Shown here: in pieces, positions 1 through 9,322 of the stretch
Numbering within the stretch: the stretch's first letter is position 1
How the letters are laid out: the number at the start of each line of letters is the position of its first letter
Source of the DNA: CBDDBH01 sp965225625
GTDB lineage: Bacteria > Pseudomonadota > Gammaproteobacteria > JADZEE01
Direction of reading: 5' to 3'
Assembly: GCA_965225625.1 (NCBI GenBank)
Contig: CBDDBH010000033.1
Location: forward strand, 62,001 to 126,000
Length of the DNA stretch: 64,000 nt
Program-made: the position numbers and the translations under genes
Notes under the pieces: generated by a model
The model's input: the letters and a program-made list of their open reading frames with translations, nothing else
What the model was told of the DNA's origin: nothing
Database searches by the model: none

Positions 1-859
1 AGAGCTCTTTGCGCGGGCAATACATAATGCCAGTGGGCCCGCGCGGGCAAGCCTCTGGTTAAGGTTAACTGTGCGGCAATTCCCGAGTCGCTGATTGAGA
101 GTGAGTTCTTCGGGCACGAGAAGGGAGCATTCACTGGCGCTACCGCGCGGCGTAGTGGTCGCTTCGCGCTTGCTGACGGCGGCACCATGTTTCTAGACGA
201 AGTCGGCGAAATTGCACTGGACCTGCAGTCGAAGCTGCTGCGGGTTCTGCAGGAAGGCGAATTTGAACCTGTCGGCAGTTCGAACACACACAAGGTCGAT
301 GTGCGCATTGTGGCTGCGACGAATCGCGATTTAACAAAGGCGGTCGAGCGCGGCGAGTTTCGCGAAGATCTGTATTACCGGCTTAACGTTTTCCCCCATC
401 CGGGTTCCGCCCTTGCGAGAACGTGCCGAGGATATCCCCTCGCTTGCGCAGTCTTTCCTCAACAACTTTGCCAGCCAGCTCACGCGTGAACTCGCGCAAC
501 TGTCGGCTAATGATTGCCGTCGTTTGCAACATTACCCCTGGCCCGGCAACGTGCGTGAGCTCCAAAATGTCATGGAGCGTGCGGTGATCACGGCAAACGA
601 TGGACGCGTGAATCTGGACCGTGCGCTACCTGAAACCGACATGCCTGAAGCTGGCAACGATGTTTCAGTTGCCCCTGCCAACGAGGACGCCGTTCTCACT
701 CATGCGGACATGCTAGCTTTAGCGCGCACCAATCTACAACGCGCACTGCAGCAAACCGATGGGCGGATCTCCGGTAAAGGCGGCGCGGCTGAACTACTGG
801 GCGTTAAACCCTCGACTCTGAGTTCGCGGGTAAAAGCGCTGGGCCTACAGCGCCCCTGA
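1..859 (+). pseudogene. Sigma-54-dependent AAA+ activator, 3' part, frameshifted
   Basis: This is the C-terminal part of an NtrC-class activator that drives open-complex formation by sigma-54 RNA polymerase; the N-terminal sensor domain lies outside the window. The GAFTGA loop is at 124-141, and a Walker B-like stretch (GGTMFLDEVGE) starts near 181. A Fis-type helix-turn-helix sits at about 760-850, with the GGAAELLGVKPSTLSSR signature typical of FhlA/NorR-like members. The reading frame breaks twice: between about 36 and 50 (ELFARAIHNA is in frame 2, GKPLVKVNCAA in frame 1), and at a C5 run at 393-397 where one extra C separates YYRLNVFP from its continuation PPLRERAEDIP. Two single-base indels could be real decay or consensus error. 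A perfect sigma-54 promoter lies about 2.9 kb downstream, so this may be its activator; that link is inference. Confidence 0.85.
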
Positions 860-939
860 ATTCTCGCGCTTGAGCGGTTCAGCACGTACCTGCCTTTTAG
901 TGGGATGAACACGCACTACCTCTTTTTGCGGAATGAGTT

Positions 940-1452
940 TCAAGCCAAAGCGGGCGTTCCGCCTTCAAGCTTCGCTGTCCCCGAGCTCAACTTCATTTTG
1001 ATTAGCAGGTGATCGACGGAAAGCTTACCCGGACCGTAGACGACGATTATCAAGAGCATCAAACCCCACAAATAATGTTGGCCAAGTGCGGCTTCGAAGC
1101 CCTCGCCGAGTAATACATGAGCGTACGCATACACAGCCATGACATTAACGGCAGACAGACCCACAGCACTCATGCGACCAAACAACTCCAGTATCAACAG
1201 GACTGAGAAAACGAGTTCCCCGGCCGTAGCACCCACCGCGGCAAGCTCAGGCGAAACCAGCGGTACACGGTATTCTTCCTGGAAAAGAAACAGCGTTGTA
1301 TCCCACGAGGTTGCCTTCAGCCAACCGGATTTAAGAAACTGCCAAGCCACCCAGCCGCGGGCAGCAAGCGCCAGTGGCGAATGCAGCCGACCCAAGATTT
1401 GCGCCGGCATGTTGATAAGCCAATTGACAGAGTTTGTTAGCAGCATCATCAT
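940..1452 (-). CDS. DoxX family membrane protein of the bufferin operon
   Basis: A small integral membrane protein of the DoxX family, with about four hydrophobic segments and a DoxX-like core (WQFLKSGWLKATSWDTT, then TAGELVFSVLLILELFGR). It is the last gene of the minus-strand operon that follows bufA, bufB and bufC. DoxX proteins are frequent in such operons, but their role there is not settled. Three consecutive ATG codons occur at 1452-1444 behind a GGGAG motif. This start avoids the overlap with the upstream gene that a longer reading (to 1515) would create, and the second or third ATG has the better spacing. The family call is firm; the function is unknown. Confidence 0.8.
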   Translation of the reverse strand: MMMLLTNSVNWLINMPAQILGRLHSPLALAARGWVAWQFLKSGWLKATSWDTTLFLFQEEYRVPLVSPELAAVGATAGELVFSVLLILELFGRMSAVGLSAVNVMAVYAYAHVLLGEGFEAALGQHYLWGLMLLIIVVYGPGKLSVDHLLIKMKLSSGTAKLEGGTPALA

Positions 1453-1477
1453 TCTCCCAAGTAGGTTTAGTCGATTG

Positions 1478-2275
1478 CTATGGGCTTGGCGATTCGGGCG
1501 CCAGCGTGTAATCACTGAACAGCCCGAGGCCGAAGGCGTGAATTAAAGTACGTTCAAGATCGAACCGAGGATCGGCACTAAGCGCCTGTTCCAGCGCTGT
1601 GCCAAAGGGCAACGCCTGGTCCAACGCCGACAGCAACGCAAACTCGCCCACATCCACGGTGCGGAATTCAATATGTTCCTCCGTGCGGTGCAACACCACA
1701 CGCTCGCCGCCACGCTCGAGGTCGACAGCAGTTTTGGTTTGCGGATCTTCACGATTCGAATTCCACACTGTCAGCACCGGATAATCAGAGGACAGCAAGC
1801 GTACGGCGGGGTGCAGACACAGGCAGAGCCTGTCCCAGGATTCGGCGTGCATATCGGCCAACGATTCGACGCGCAAACTGCTAGCGTCAGCGGCACACAT
1901 CGCTTCCTGGTAGGCCCACTCAAGCGAAGCGACATCAGTTAGATAGCCGAAAACCGTGTGCTCGTAACGGCCGGTCAGAAAACGCGGGAAATGCCGGCCA
2001 AATTCAGTCAGGTCGCCCCTGCACGAAGGATGTAACTGGACATAATCCAACGCCAGACCTCGAAAGCACCCTTGTCCAAGCAAACGTTCGACCACCGGAT
2101 AGGTCGCAGACAAACTCTTGCGAAAACCCTCGTATGCGTTGTTGCGATATATCCTCAGGCGTTGAGCAGGCGTGAGCCGGCCGCCCACAATAGCCTCGCT
2201 TATCGCCTTATCGTGTCCGAAGGCGATCGCGCGGTAGAAGTCACGTTGAACTAGTTCGAGGTCAGTCATGGACAT
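1478..2275 (-). CDS. bufC: BufC/HvfC-type DUF2063 protein, MNIO partner
   Basis: A 265-residue protein with the N-terminal DUF2063 domain (about residues 1-100; key stretch RLRIYRNNAYEGFRKSL), followed by YPVVERLLG and a C-terminal domain typical of HvfC/BufC. These proteins pair with DUF692 iron oxygenases and are thought to bind or present the precursor peptide. The ATG at 2275 overlaps the end of bufB; a second ATG at 2269 overlaps its TGA stop directly, so the genes are probably translationally coupled. The order bufA-bufB-bufC-doxX supports the assignment. No frame defect is seen. Confidence 0.85.
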   Translation of the reverse strand: MSMTDLELVQRDFYRAIAFGHDKAISEAIVGGRLTPAQRLRIYRNNAYEGFRKSLSATYPVVERLLGQGCFRGLALDYVQLHPSCRGDLTEFGRHFPRFLTGRYEHTVFGYLTDVASLEWAYQEAMCAADASSLRVESLADMHAESWDRLCLCLHPAVRLLSSDYPVLTVWNSNREDPQTKTAVDLERGGERVVLHRTEEHIEFRTVDVGEFALLSALDQALPFGTALEQALSADPRFDLERTLIHAFGLGLFSDYTLAPESPSP

Positions 2276-3132
2276 ACCGCCAGATAGTGCTCAGCTTTTT
2301 GCGCTTCGAGCATTAGCACGTCGAGCTCGGGGATATGGTTGTCCCACTCGATGAGCGTCGGCCGCGCACCGATCCGCGCAAGCGTAGATTCGTACAGACT
2401 CCACACTGCCGCGCTAACGTGGTCATCATGCGTGTCGATCAGTATGGAATGGTCGTTTTGGATCCGGTTTATCTTGTGACCGGCGAGGTGAATTTCTGCA
2501 ACGCGCGCTGCGGGGATTGCCTCGATGTATTGCAGCGCATCAAATTCGTGATTACAGGCATTGACATAGATATTGTTAACGTCGAGCAGGATCCCACAGT
2601 CCGCGCCTTCCGCCACCGCCGACAAAAACTCCCACTCCGGCATCTGCGATACATTGAATTGAAGATAACTGGAAATATTCTCGATAAGGATTTGCCGACC
2701 AAGCCGCTCTTGGCACTGTGATATGTGCTTGATGACGTGGTCCAACGCCTCTTGAGTGTGTGGTAGCGGCAGCAAATCATTTAGATGTCGTCCGTCGATC
2801 GATCCCCAACTCAAATGTTCAGAGACGAATTCAGGCTCGAAGCGATCAATGAGTTGCTTGACCTTTGTGAGTGCGTCTTCGTCCAACCGATCGCTGGAGC
2901 CAAGCGACAGACCGACGCCATGAAAACTTAATGGGTAGTCCTCTCGGATCCGGCCTAAGGCTTGGAGCTGTGCACCACCGGCGGCGAAATAGTTCTCCGT
3001 ATGCGCCTCCAGCCAATTGATCGCGGGCCGGCGCTCGATGATCTCGTCCTGATGAACGGCGCGAAGACCGATCCCGGCAGCCGCCGGAATCGATCCCCGA
3101 GCCTGCCAGGCCATGCTGGCCATGTCGCTCAT
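2266..3132 (-). CDS. bufB: BufB: DUF692 multinuclear non-heme iron oxygenase (MNIO)
   Basis: A 288-residue TIM-barrel protein of the DUF692/MNIO family, related to MbnB and HvfB. Characterised members use two or three iron ions and oxygen to modify cysteines of a small precursor peptide, in bufferins to a 5-thiooxazole. Conserved pieces include GIGLRAVH, EAHTENYF, SFHGVGLSLG, VSEHLSWG, LIENISSYL, LLDVNNIYVNA and EIHLAGH, which carry the metal-ligand His, Glu, Asp and Asn residues. It begins inside the stop of the upstream precursor gene (1-nt TGATG overlap) and ends overlapping bufC. The predicted substrate is the BufA peptide encoded just upstream. Confidence 0.92.
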   Translation of the reverse strand: MSDMASMAWQARGSIPAAAGIGLRAVHQDEIIERRPAINWLEAHTENYFAAGGAQLQALGRIREDYPLSFHGVGLSLGSSDRLDEDALTKVKQLIDRFEPEFVSEHLSWGSIDGRHLNDLLPLPHTQEALDHVIKHISQCQERLGRQILIENISSYLQFNVSQMPEWEFLSAVAEGADCGILLDVNNIYVNACNHEFDALQYIEAIPAARVAEIHLAGHKINRIQNDHSILIDTHDDHVSAAVWSLYESTLARIGARPTLIEWDNHIPELDVLMLEAQKAEHYLAVCP

Positions 3133-3389
3133 CAGCCTTTAGTCGTGCTGCCGCCGACCAAACGCTCGCATGTGCCCTCGGGCACATACAGCCATTCCGC
3201 GGCATCACCGTCGGTTTTTGCTTGGGCGGCGCAAGCGTGGCCACTGGCGGCACAATCGTTTTTCGCGGCTTTGGCCACGCCATAGCATTTCTCTTTCTCG
3301 GCAGCCATCGCCTGGGAAGTCAGGCCCGCTGTACCAAGTGCAAGTAAACCTGCCATTGTCGTCATGATTAATTTATTTCGTGCAGTCAT
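3132..3389 (-). CDS. bufA: BufA: DUF2282 bufferin-type precursor peptide, exported
   Basis: An 85-residue precursor with an N-terminal signal peptide (basic start, hydrophobic core LLALGTAGL, AMA-A cleavage site near residue 29) and four cysteines at 35, 46, 53 and 74. The motif EKCYGVAKAAKNDCA is the DUF2282 signature. Characterised bufferins are periplasmic copper-binding peptides whose cysteines are partly converted to thiooxazoles by the MNIO; in this family two cysteines are modified and the others may form a disulfide. A good ribosome site (AGGAG) precedes the ATG. It is the promoter-proximal gene of the operon. A copper-buffering role is inferred by family, not shown here. Confidence 0.88.
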   Translation of the reverse strand: MTARNKLIMTTMAGLLALGTAGLTSQAMAAEKEKCYGVAKAAKNDCAASGHACAAQAKTDGDAAEWLYVPEGTCERLVGGSTTKG

Positions 3390-3616
3390 TGATGCTCTCC
3401 TGTGCGATTAAAGGGAAAATCTAACTGCGGTACGTTCCTGGTGCTGAACAATTTTCTGCACTTCGACGAATGTCCGCATAACCGTGCTAGTGCAAGTGAC
3501 GTGCCATAGCTTTGGACCGCCGCTTTCTTTTTCCCAATACCGACCTTGGTTCAACAACTTGGCGCTGATACTCGCCACTTGTCCGATATTTCGAACCGGT
3601 GAATCTCCACGAGATG

Positions 3617-3635
3617 TCGTAAGCAGGTCTTACGA
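3617..3635. promoter_or_regulatory. Inverted repeat, candidate activator site for the sigma-54 promoter
   Basis: TCGTAAG, five bases, then CTTACGA: perfect 7-bp arms. It lies about 97 bp upstream of the -24 element at 3732, the usual distance for an enhancer bound by a sigma-54 activator. No binding protein is assigned; the broken activator at the left end of the window is the nearest candidate. Confidence 0.4.
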
Positions 3636-3731
3636 AAAACCGTGATTCGCGAAATATCCCGACGCTGTGGGCTGCCGTCCTTGAGCATTAAACGACCAGG
3701 GCTTGCGGGATTGATTGCGTAATCACTTGAA

Positions 3732-3747
3732 TGGCACGGCGGTTGCA
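3732..3747 (+). promoter_or_regulatory. Sigma-54 (-24/-12) promoter of the glutamate-synthase-like operon
   Basis: TGGCACGGCGGTTGCA matches the sigma-54 consensus TGGCACG-N4-TTGCW at every fixed position, with the invariant GG and GC ten bases apart. Transcription would begin near 3759, about 25 bases before the ATG at 3784. This also argues that the start at 3784 is the true one, because the longer reading from 3715 would begin upstream of the promoter. Confidence 0.85.
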
Positions 3748-3783
3748 GAGAAAGACACGTACGCACTTAACAGGGGACAAAAC

Positions 3784-5301
3784 ATGGAACTCGCGCAACT
3801 GACAACATTCCTCGAAATTATGTCAGCAAGCTTTATCTTTTTAGTGGGCGTCGGCGCGCTCGCGCTGATCGTTCTCTATGTCATTGACGTAACGCAGACA
3901 CAGCACGCCGTTCGTCGCAACTTTCCCGTGATCGGCCGATCACGTTACTTATTCGAACACATGGGTGAATTTTTTCGCCAATACTTCTTTGCCATGGATC
4001 GCGAGGAGATGCCGTTCAACCGGGCGGAACGCAGTTATGTCTATCGTGCTGCTAAAGGAGTGGAGACGACGGTGGCGTTTGGTTCGACGCGGGACCTGCG
4101 CCCGACTGGCACGGCGTTGTTCGTAAACTGTCCTTATCCGACGCTCGACGAAGATGCGACACCCACTGCCGCGGTCGAGCTTGGCCCATATGCGCGCGTG
4201 CCATACACAAGCACGTCTCTATTCAATATATCGGGCATGAGCTATGGCGCCATATCGCGACCTGCCGTACTGGCGCTGTCAAACGGCGCGCGCATGGCCG
4301 GCGTGTGGATGAATACCGGCGAGGGCGGCCTTTCGCCCTATCACCTGGAGGGCGGTGCTGACATCGTCTTTCAAATTGGCACGGCGAAATACGGCGTGCG
4401 TGACGCCGAAGGGCAACTCTCGGATGAGAAGCTCGCTGAAGTCGCCGCTCACGAGCAGGTACGTATGTTCGAGATAAAACTTTCACAAGGCGCCAAACCG
4501 GGCAAAGGCGGGATACTGCCCGGTGGCAAGGTGACTGCCGATATCGCCCAGATCAGGGCTATCCCGATCGGCGCAGACTCGATCAGCCCCAACCGTCAAC
4601 CCGAGATCGACAACGAACGCGATCTGCTCGATCTGATCGCCCGTGTGCGCGAAGTGACCGGCAAGCCGGTCGGTATGAAGACTGTGATCGGCGCCTACGG
4701 CTGGCTGGAACGATTGTTCGAGGAAGTGCAAAGGCGCGGTATCGAAAGCGCACCCGATTTCATCACCATTGACAGCGCGGATGGGGGCACTGGCGCGGCA
4801 CCTATGGGACTGATCGATTATGTTGGTCTGCCGCTCAAGGAAAGCCTGCCGCTGGTAGTGGACAAAATTGCCGCCTATGGGCTTAGCGATCGCATCAAGG
4901 TGATCGCCAGCGGGAAACTGATCACCCCGGCCGAAGTGGCTTGGGCAATCTGCGCGGGCGCGGATTTCGTGGTGTCGGCCCGCGGTTTCATGTTCGCGTT
5001 GGGCTGCATTCAAGCCCTACAATGCAATAAGAATACGTGCCCGACCGGCATTACCACTCACGATAAACGCCTGCAGCGCGGCCTTGATCCACAGGACAAG
5101 GCTGAACGAGTGCGACACTACGCCGAGCAAATGCAGCACGAAATTGGTGTTATCGCGCATTCCTGCGGCGTGCGCGAGCCGCGTCTGCTGAAGCGCTACC
5201 ATTGTCGGCTGGTTACAGAAACCGGCCGCTCACAGCCGCTGGATGAGATCTACCCACCGGTAAAACCCTCACAGGACGTTACCGCCCTGGCCCACGGATA
5301 A
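3784..5301 (+). CDS. FMN-binding glutamate synthase family protein, membrane-anchored
   Basis: A 505-residue protein with an N-terminal membrane segment (about residues 10-35) followed by the FMN-binding synthase barrel of GltB-like proteins. Conserved parts are SGMSYGAISRPAVLALSNGA, NTGEGGLSPYH, GAKPGKGGILPGGKVT, SPNRQPEIDNERDL, ITIDSADGGTGAAP, and the iron-sulfur region CIQALQCNKNTCPTGI. It lacks the glutaminase domain of true GltB, so it is not the housekeeping glutamate synthase; members of this family are usually of unknown substrate. The ATG at 3784 has a GGGGAC ribosome site and follows a sigma-54 promoter. An acetolactate-synthase-like gene follows 17 bases later. Confidence 0.88.
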   Translation: MELAQLTTFLEIMSASFIFLVGVGALALIVLYVIDVTQTQHAVRRNFPVIGRSRYLFEHMGEFFRQYFFAMDREEMPFNRAERSYVYRAAKGVETTVAFGSTRDLRPTGTALFVNCPYPTLDEDATPTAAVELGPYARVPYTSTSLFNISGMSYGAISRPAVLALSNGARMAGVWMNTGEGGLSPYHLEGGADIVFQIGTAKYGVRDAEGQLSDEKLAEVAAHEQVRMFEIKLSQGAKPGKGGILPGGKVTADIAQIRAIPIGADSISPNRQPEIDNERDLLDLIARVREVTGKPVGMKTVIGAYGWLERLFEEVQRRGIESAPDFITIDSADGGTGAAPMGLIDYVGLPLKESLPLVVDKIAAYGLSDRIKVIASGKLITPAEVAWAICAGADFVVSARGFMFALGCIQALQCNKNTCPTGITTHDKRLQRGLDPQDKAERVRHYAEQMQHEIGVIAHSCGVREPRLLKRYHCRLVTETGRSQPLDEIYPPVKPSQDVTALAHG

Positions 5302-5318
5302 TCGAAAAGGACTGTCTA

Positions 5319-6983
5319 ATGAAAGCATCGGATCTGTTTGTGAAGTGCCTTGAAGCAGAAGGCGTTGAATATATCTTCGGCGTACCGGGAGAGGAAAATG
5401 CTGACTTCATGTTGTCGCTCGAGGACTCGGACCAGATCCGGTTCGTGCTCACCCGTCACGAGCAGGGCGCGGCTTTCATGGCGGAGATCTACGGACGCTT
5501 GACCGGGCATGTTGCTGCATGCCTGGGTACGCTAGGTCCAGGCGCAACCAATCTGATTACGGGTGTCGCCGACTCGAACATGGACCGCGCGCCGATGCTG
5601 GTGCTCACGGGGCAAGGCTCTACCGCTCGCCTGCACAAGGAATCGCATCAAATTATGGACGTAATCGGCATGTTCGAACCGGTCACCAAGTGGGCGACCA
5701 CCATTTATAACAGCAAAACCATTCCTGAGATCGTCCGCAAAGGCGTGCGCATCGCTCGCAGCGAGAAACCCGGCGCCGTGCATATCGAGTTGCCGGAAGA
5801 CATCGCCAAACATGACGTTGATGCGCAACCCATGTTGCCATTACGCTTTCGACGTCCCGTGGCGGACGACAAGATTGTTAATCTTGCGTTCGAGCGATTA
5901 CGTCAGGCGCGCCATCCGGTCATCATCGCCGGCAACGGTACGATCCGCAGGCGCGCCGCCAAACAATTGCGCGCTTTCTGCGAACAGACGGGTATCGGCG
6001 TGCTCAGTACCTTCATGGCCAAAGGTGCGGTCGACATGGATGCTGATCATTGTCTGTACACCATCGGCCTGGGCTCCAAAGATATTCCGACGCTCGCCAT
6101 TGACGAGGCAGATGTGGTGATCACGCTCGGTTTTGACATGGTGGAATATGATCCACGCCTGTGGAACCCGAACGCCGACAAATCAATTATCCATGCGGAT
6201 TTTCTGCCAGCCGAGATCGACGAGTATTACCATCCGGAGATCGAAGTGGTCGGCGATCTGGCTCATACCCTGTGGATGCTGAACGAGCGTTTACGCGAAC
6301 ACGGGGTGCCGAAGTTCGACACCACGGTCCGCGACGATATTCGCTCACGGATGAAAACCGAGCTGGCAATCTACGCCAACGATAAGACCGAAGGGTCCAT
6401 CCGTCCGCAAAAAATGCTCTATGACGCACGCCAGGTAATGGGCCCACACGACATCCTGCTGTCGGACGTCGGTGCACATAAGATGTGGATCGCGCGCCAC
6501 TATCATTGCCATGAGCCCAATACCTGCTTGATCCCCAACGGCTTCTGCTCCATGGGCTTCGCATTGCCCGGAGCCATCGCAGCATGCCTGGTGCACCCGA
6601 TCGCAAGGTGCTGGGCATCGCTGGTGACGCGGGATTCATGATGAACGTGCAAGAGATGGAGACTGCCAAGCGGTTTGAAAAGCAAACTCGTCATGCTGGT
6701 CTGGGAAGATCACGAATACGGACTGATCGCCTGGAAACAGGAAGCGCAGTTCGGGCGTCACACAAATCTTTCATTCGATAACCCGGACTGGTTGCAGCTC
6801 GCAAGTGCCTTCGGCTGGCACGGTCAAGTAGTCGATCGCAGCGTGGATTTTGCCAAGGCCCTGGAAATCGCATTCGAGCAGGATGGCCCGAGTCTGGTCG
6901 TCGCTCCCGTCGATTACCGCGAGAACATGCTGCTGAACGAGCGCCTCGGCGAACTGACGCAACCCTGCCCGACGGCCGGTTAG
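5319..6983 (+). pseudogene. Acetolactate synthase large-subunit-like TPP enzyme, two compensating frameshifts
   Basis: A thiamine-diphosphate enzyme of the acetolactate synthase/pyruvate oxidase family, about 550 residues when repaired. The N-terminal PYR domain shows FGVPGEENADF, RHEQGAAFMAE, GRLTG and LGPGATNL; the central domain follows; the C-terminal PP domain shows IPNGFCSMGFALPGAIAA and the GDAGFMMN region. The frame is lost near 6599, where a G is missing (CACCCG-ATCGC should read H-P-D-R-K), and restored at the A4 run 6678-6681 by one extra A. The stop at 6639 falls between them, so the protein as read ends early and lacks its cofactor-binding end. No small-subunit gene is present, so branched-chain synthesis is unlikely. 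It lies between glutamate-synthase-like and aldehyde dehydrogenase genes. Confidence 0.85.
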
Positions 6984-6990
6984 ACAGGTA

Positions 6991-8377
6991 ATGGCAATGC
7001 TGGAAGTAACCGCACCCTATGATGGAAACGTAATCGGCGAGCTCGAACAGGCCGACGCTATAGCAATCGACGATGCCCTGCGTTTGGCCTACTCGCTGTT
7101 CCGCGATCGCGCTGCCTGGCTGCCAACCCATGAGCGCGTCGCGGTGTTGGAACGAACCGCAGATCTGCTCGCCGGCCAGCACGAGGCGCTGGCACTACAG
7201 GCAGCTAACGAAGGCGGAAAACCCATTATCGATTCACGCGTTGAGGTCACCCGAGCTGTCGACGGCCTGCGTCTAGCGGCCGAGACGATCCGTACGCAAT
7301 CCGGCGAAGTGGTTCCTATAGACGGTACGGCGGCCGGCGCGGACCGCACGGCATTTACCCAACCTGAACCCCATCGGCGTCGTCGTCGCCGTTAGCGCCT
7401 TCAATCATCCGCTAAATCTTATCGTGCATCAGGTGGCAGCAGCCGTCGCCGCGGGGTGCCCCGTGATCGTTAAACCCGCCGAGGACACACCTTTATCCTG
7501 TCGTTCGTTTGTGCAGCTTTTGCATCAAGCAGGATTGCCGGCCTCGTGGTGTCAGCTGATCTTGCCCGCTGATTCGGGGACTGGCTGAACAATTAGTAAC
7601 GGATCCTCGAGTTGGTTTTTTCAGCTTCATCGGCAGTGCCCGCGTAGGCTGGATGCTGCGCTCAAAACTTGCCCCCGGCACACGCTGTGCACTCGAACAC
7701 GGGGGTGCCGCGCCGGTGGTGCTGGCTGAGGACGCCGATCTCGATATCGCCGTATCATCCATTAGCAAAGGTGGTTTTTACCATGCTGGCCAGGTCTGTG
7801 TTTCAGTACAACGAGTCTTTGCGCATCAGTCGATTGTTGGCCAATTCGCGACTGCGCTCGCCGATGCGGCTGCACAACTCAAGGTTGGTGATCCCACTTA
7901 CAACGACACGCAGGTCGGGCCGCTGATTCGTTCGGCTGAGGTCGAACGAGTAGATCAATGGATACACGCGGGTGTTTCAGCCGGCGCCGAACAGCTCACT
8001 GGCGGCGAGCGCATCGGCCATCAGTGCTACGCACCCACGGTGCTGCTCGAGCCACCCGCTGATGCGCGCGTATCGCAGGAAGAGGTCTTCGGACCGCTGG
8101 TTTGTGTTTACAGTTACGCCGCGCTGGATGAAGCACTGCGGCGCGCGAACGCGCTGCCTGTTGCTTTCCAGGCGGCTGTATTTACACGTTCAATCGAAAC
8201 GGCAACCCGCGTCTACCAGGGCATCGATGCGTCGGCGGTTATGGTTAATGACCACACCGCATTTCGCACGGATGGCATGCCCTTCGCCGGGCTACGCCAG
8301 TCCGGCCTGGGCGTGGGTGGCATTCCTCACACCATCGCGACATGCGCATCCAAAAAATGTTGGTGATGCGTCTGTAG
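6991..8377 (+). pseudogene. Aldehyde dehydrogenase family protein, three frameshifts
   Basis: An NAD(P)-dependent aldehyde dehydrogenase of about 460 residues when repaired. Recognisable pieces are NPIGVVVAVSAFNHPLNL, CPVIVKPAEDTPLS, ALEHGGAAPVVLAEDADLD (general base Glu), and GGFYHAGQVCVSVQRV (catalytic Cys), followed by EEVFGPLVCVYSY and GMPFAGLRQSGLGVGGI. Frame breaks occur at a CCC run near 7358 (one extra C), a GGGG run at 7576 (one extra G, leading to a stop at about 7586), and near 8335 (one C missing, replacing the usual end by ATCASKKCW). With the last repaired, the gene ends at a TAG at 8375. It is the third gene of the sigma-54 operon, seven bases after its neighbour. Confidence 0.85.
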
Positions 8378-8453
8378 CGCTGTACTCTGAGGATCTGCAC
8401 AGCTTGAGCGCAGTTACCCTCATGATGCACTCGTCGGAATACCGTGGAAGCTG

Positions 8454-9068
8454 ATGGAGATTCCGCGGCGCAGCAACGAGGACTGGTTGGCTCAATTGAG
8501 CGGTACGCATTCCGTCCAACAAACCGCTATCTCAGATTTAAGGGCTATATTGCTGCGCGCCTTGCGTTTCGCGGTACCGGTTGAGGGTGAGGGATCCTAT
8601 CTGGAAGATTCTGTGCAGGATTCAGTCGTGCTCATACTCGACAGACTGCAACAATTCGAGGGCCGCAGCCGGTTTCTCACCTGGGCAACTTCGATTGCCA
8701 TTCGTGTTGCAATGACCATGCGTCGCAGACATCGGTGGCAGGACGTGTCATTCGAGGAAGTAATCGACGACGCTGGCTTTACGCCTGACGCGAGCATGGA
8801 TAGTGATTTGGGACCGGAAATCCAATCCGCGCGAACGGCTATTCTTAGTAAAATGCACGACGTGATCCAAAGCGATTTGACGAACAAGCAACGAGACGCG
8901 CTGTTAGCAGAGTTGAAGGGGATGCCTCAGGACGAGATCGCACGGCACCTCAAAAGCAATCGTAACGCGGTTTACAAACTAACCCACGACGCTCGCAAGC
9001 GGCTAAAACAAGGCCTTGAAGCTGCGGGCTATCACGGCGAAGACGTGCAAGCTGCGTTTGCCATGTAA
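8454..9068 (+). CDS. ECF-type RNA polymerase sigma factor
   Basis: A 204-residue group IV sigma factor. Region 2 covers about residues 30-90 (EDSVQDSVVLILDRLQQFEG, then FLTWATSIAIRVAMTMRRR), which contacts core polymerase and the -10 element. Region 4 covers about 140-195 (LTNKQRDALLAELKGMPQDE, then IARHLKSNRNAVYKLTHDAR), a helix-turn-helix for the -35 element. A GGAAG ribosome site precedes the ATG. A small zinc-finger protein follows after about 50 bases, the usual place for a cognate anti-sigma factor, and a secreted YHS-domain protein is next. The signal it senses is not evident. Confidence 0.88.
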   Translation: MEIPRRSNEDWLAQLSGTHSVQQTAISDLRAILLRALRFAVPVEGEGSYLEDSVQDSVVLILDRLQQFEGRSRFLTWATSIAIRVAMTMRRRHRWQDVSFEEVIDDAGFTPDASMDSDLGPEIQSARTAILSKMHDVIQSDLTNKQRDALLAELKGMPQDEIARHLKSNRNAVYKLTHDARKRLKQGLEAAGYHGEDVQAAFAM

Positions 9069-9118
9069 GTAACACAAAATGACTTTGTCGAAGAAAGAGA
9101 TTGGGCGGCTTACTCGCG

Positions 9119-9322
9119 ATGGTCACCCTCACAACAGAGGATGAGATCAATTGCGATCAGTGTCTTTCGCATATTGCACAGTTCGCCGAGCGGGAACTTG
9201 CAGGCAAGTCGAGCAGCGAAGCACTAACGGCAGTCGAACACCACCTGTCAATTTGCGTGGAATGTCGCGAAGAGTACGAGGTACTTCGACAAGCGTTAAG
9301 CGACATGGCTGATAACATCTAA
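9119..9322 (+). CDS. Small zinc-finger anti-sigma factor candidate
   Basis: A 67-residue soluble protein with an INCDQC pair near the N-terminus and the pattern H-H-L-x-x-C-x-x-C (VEHHLSICVECREEYE) followed by a helical tail. This resembles the zinc-binding anti-sigma fold (zf-HC2) that sequesters ECF sigma factors. No membrane segment is present, so it would be a cytoplasmic sensor. The ATG at 9119 is preferred; a TTG at 9101 would add six residues but has a badly spaced ribosome site. Position directly after the sigma factor gene supports the role. Confidence 0.65.
   Translation: MVTLTTEDEINCDQCLSHIAQFAERELAGKSSSEALTAVEHHLSICVECREEYEVLRQALSDMADNI

Noticed and set aside
3715..3783. Longer N-terminus for the glutamate-synthase-like protein
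   Set aside because: It would start upstream of a perfect sigma-54 promoter, and the ATG at 3784 has its own ribosome site.
4483..5013. Minus-strand ORF of 176 codons opposite the synthase gene
   Set aside because: Shadow frame of a clearly conserved gene; no family resemblance.
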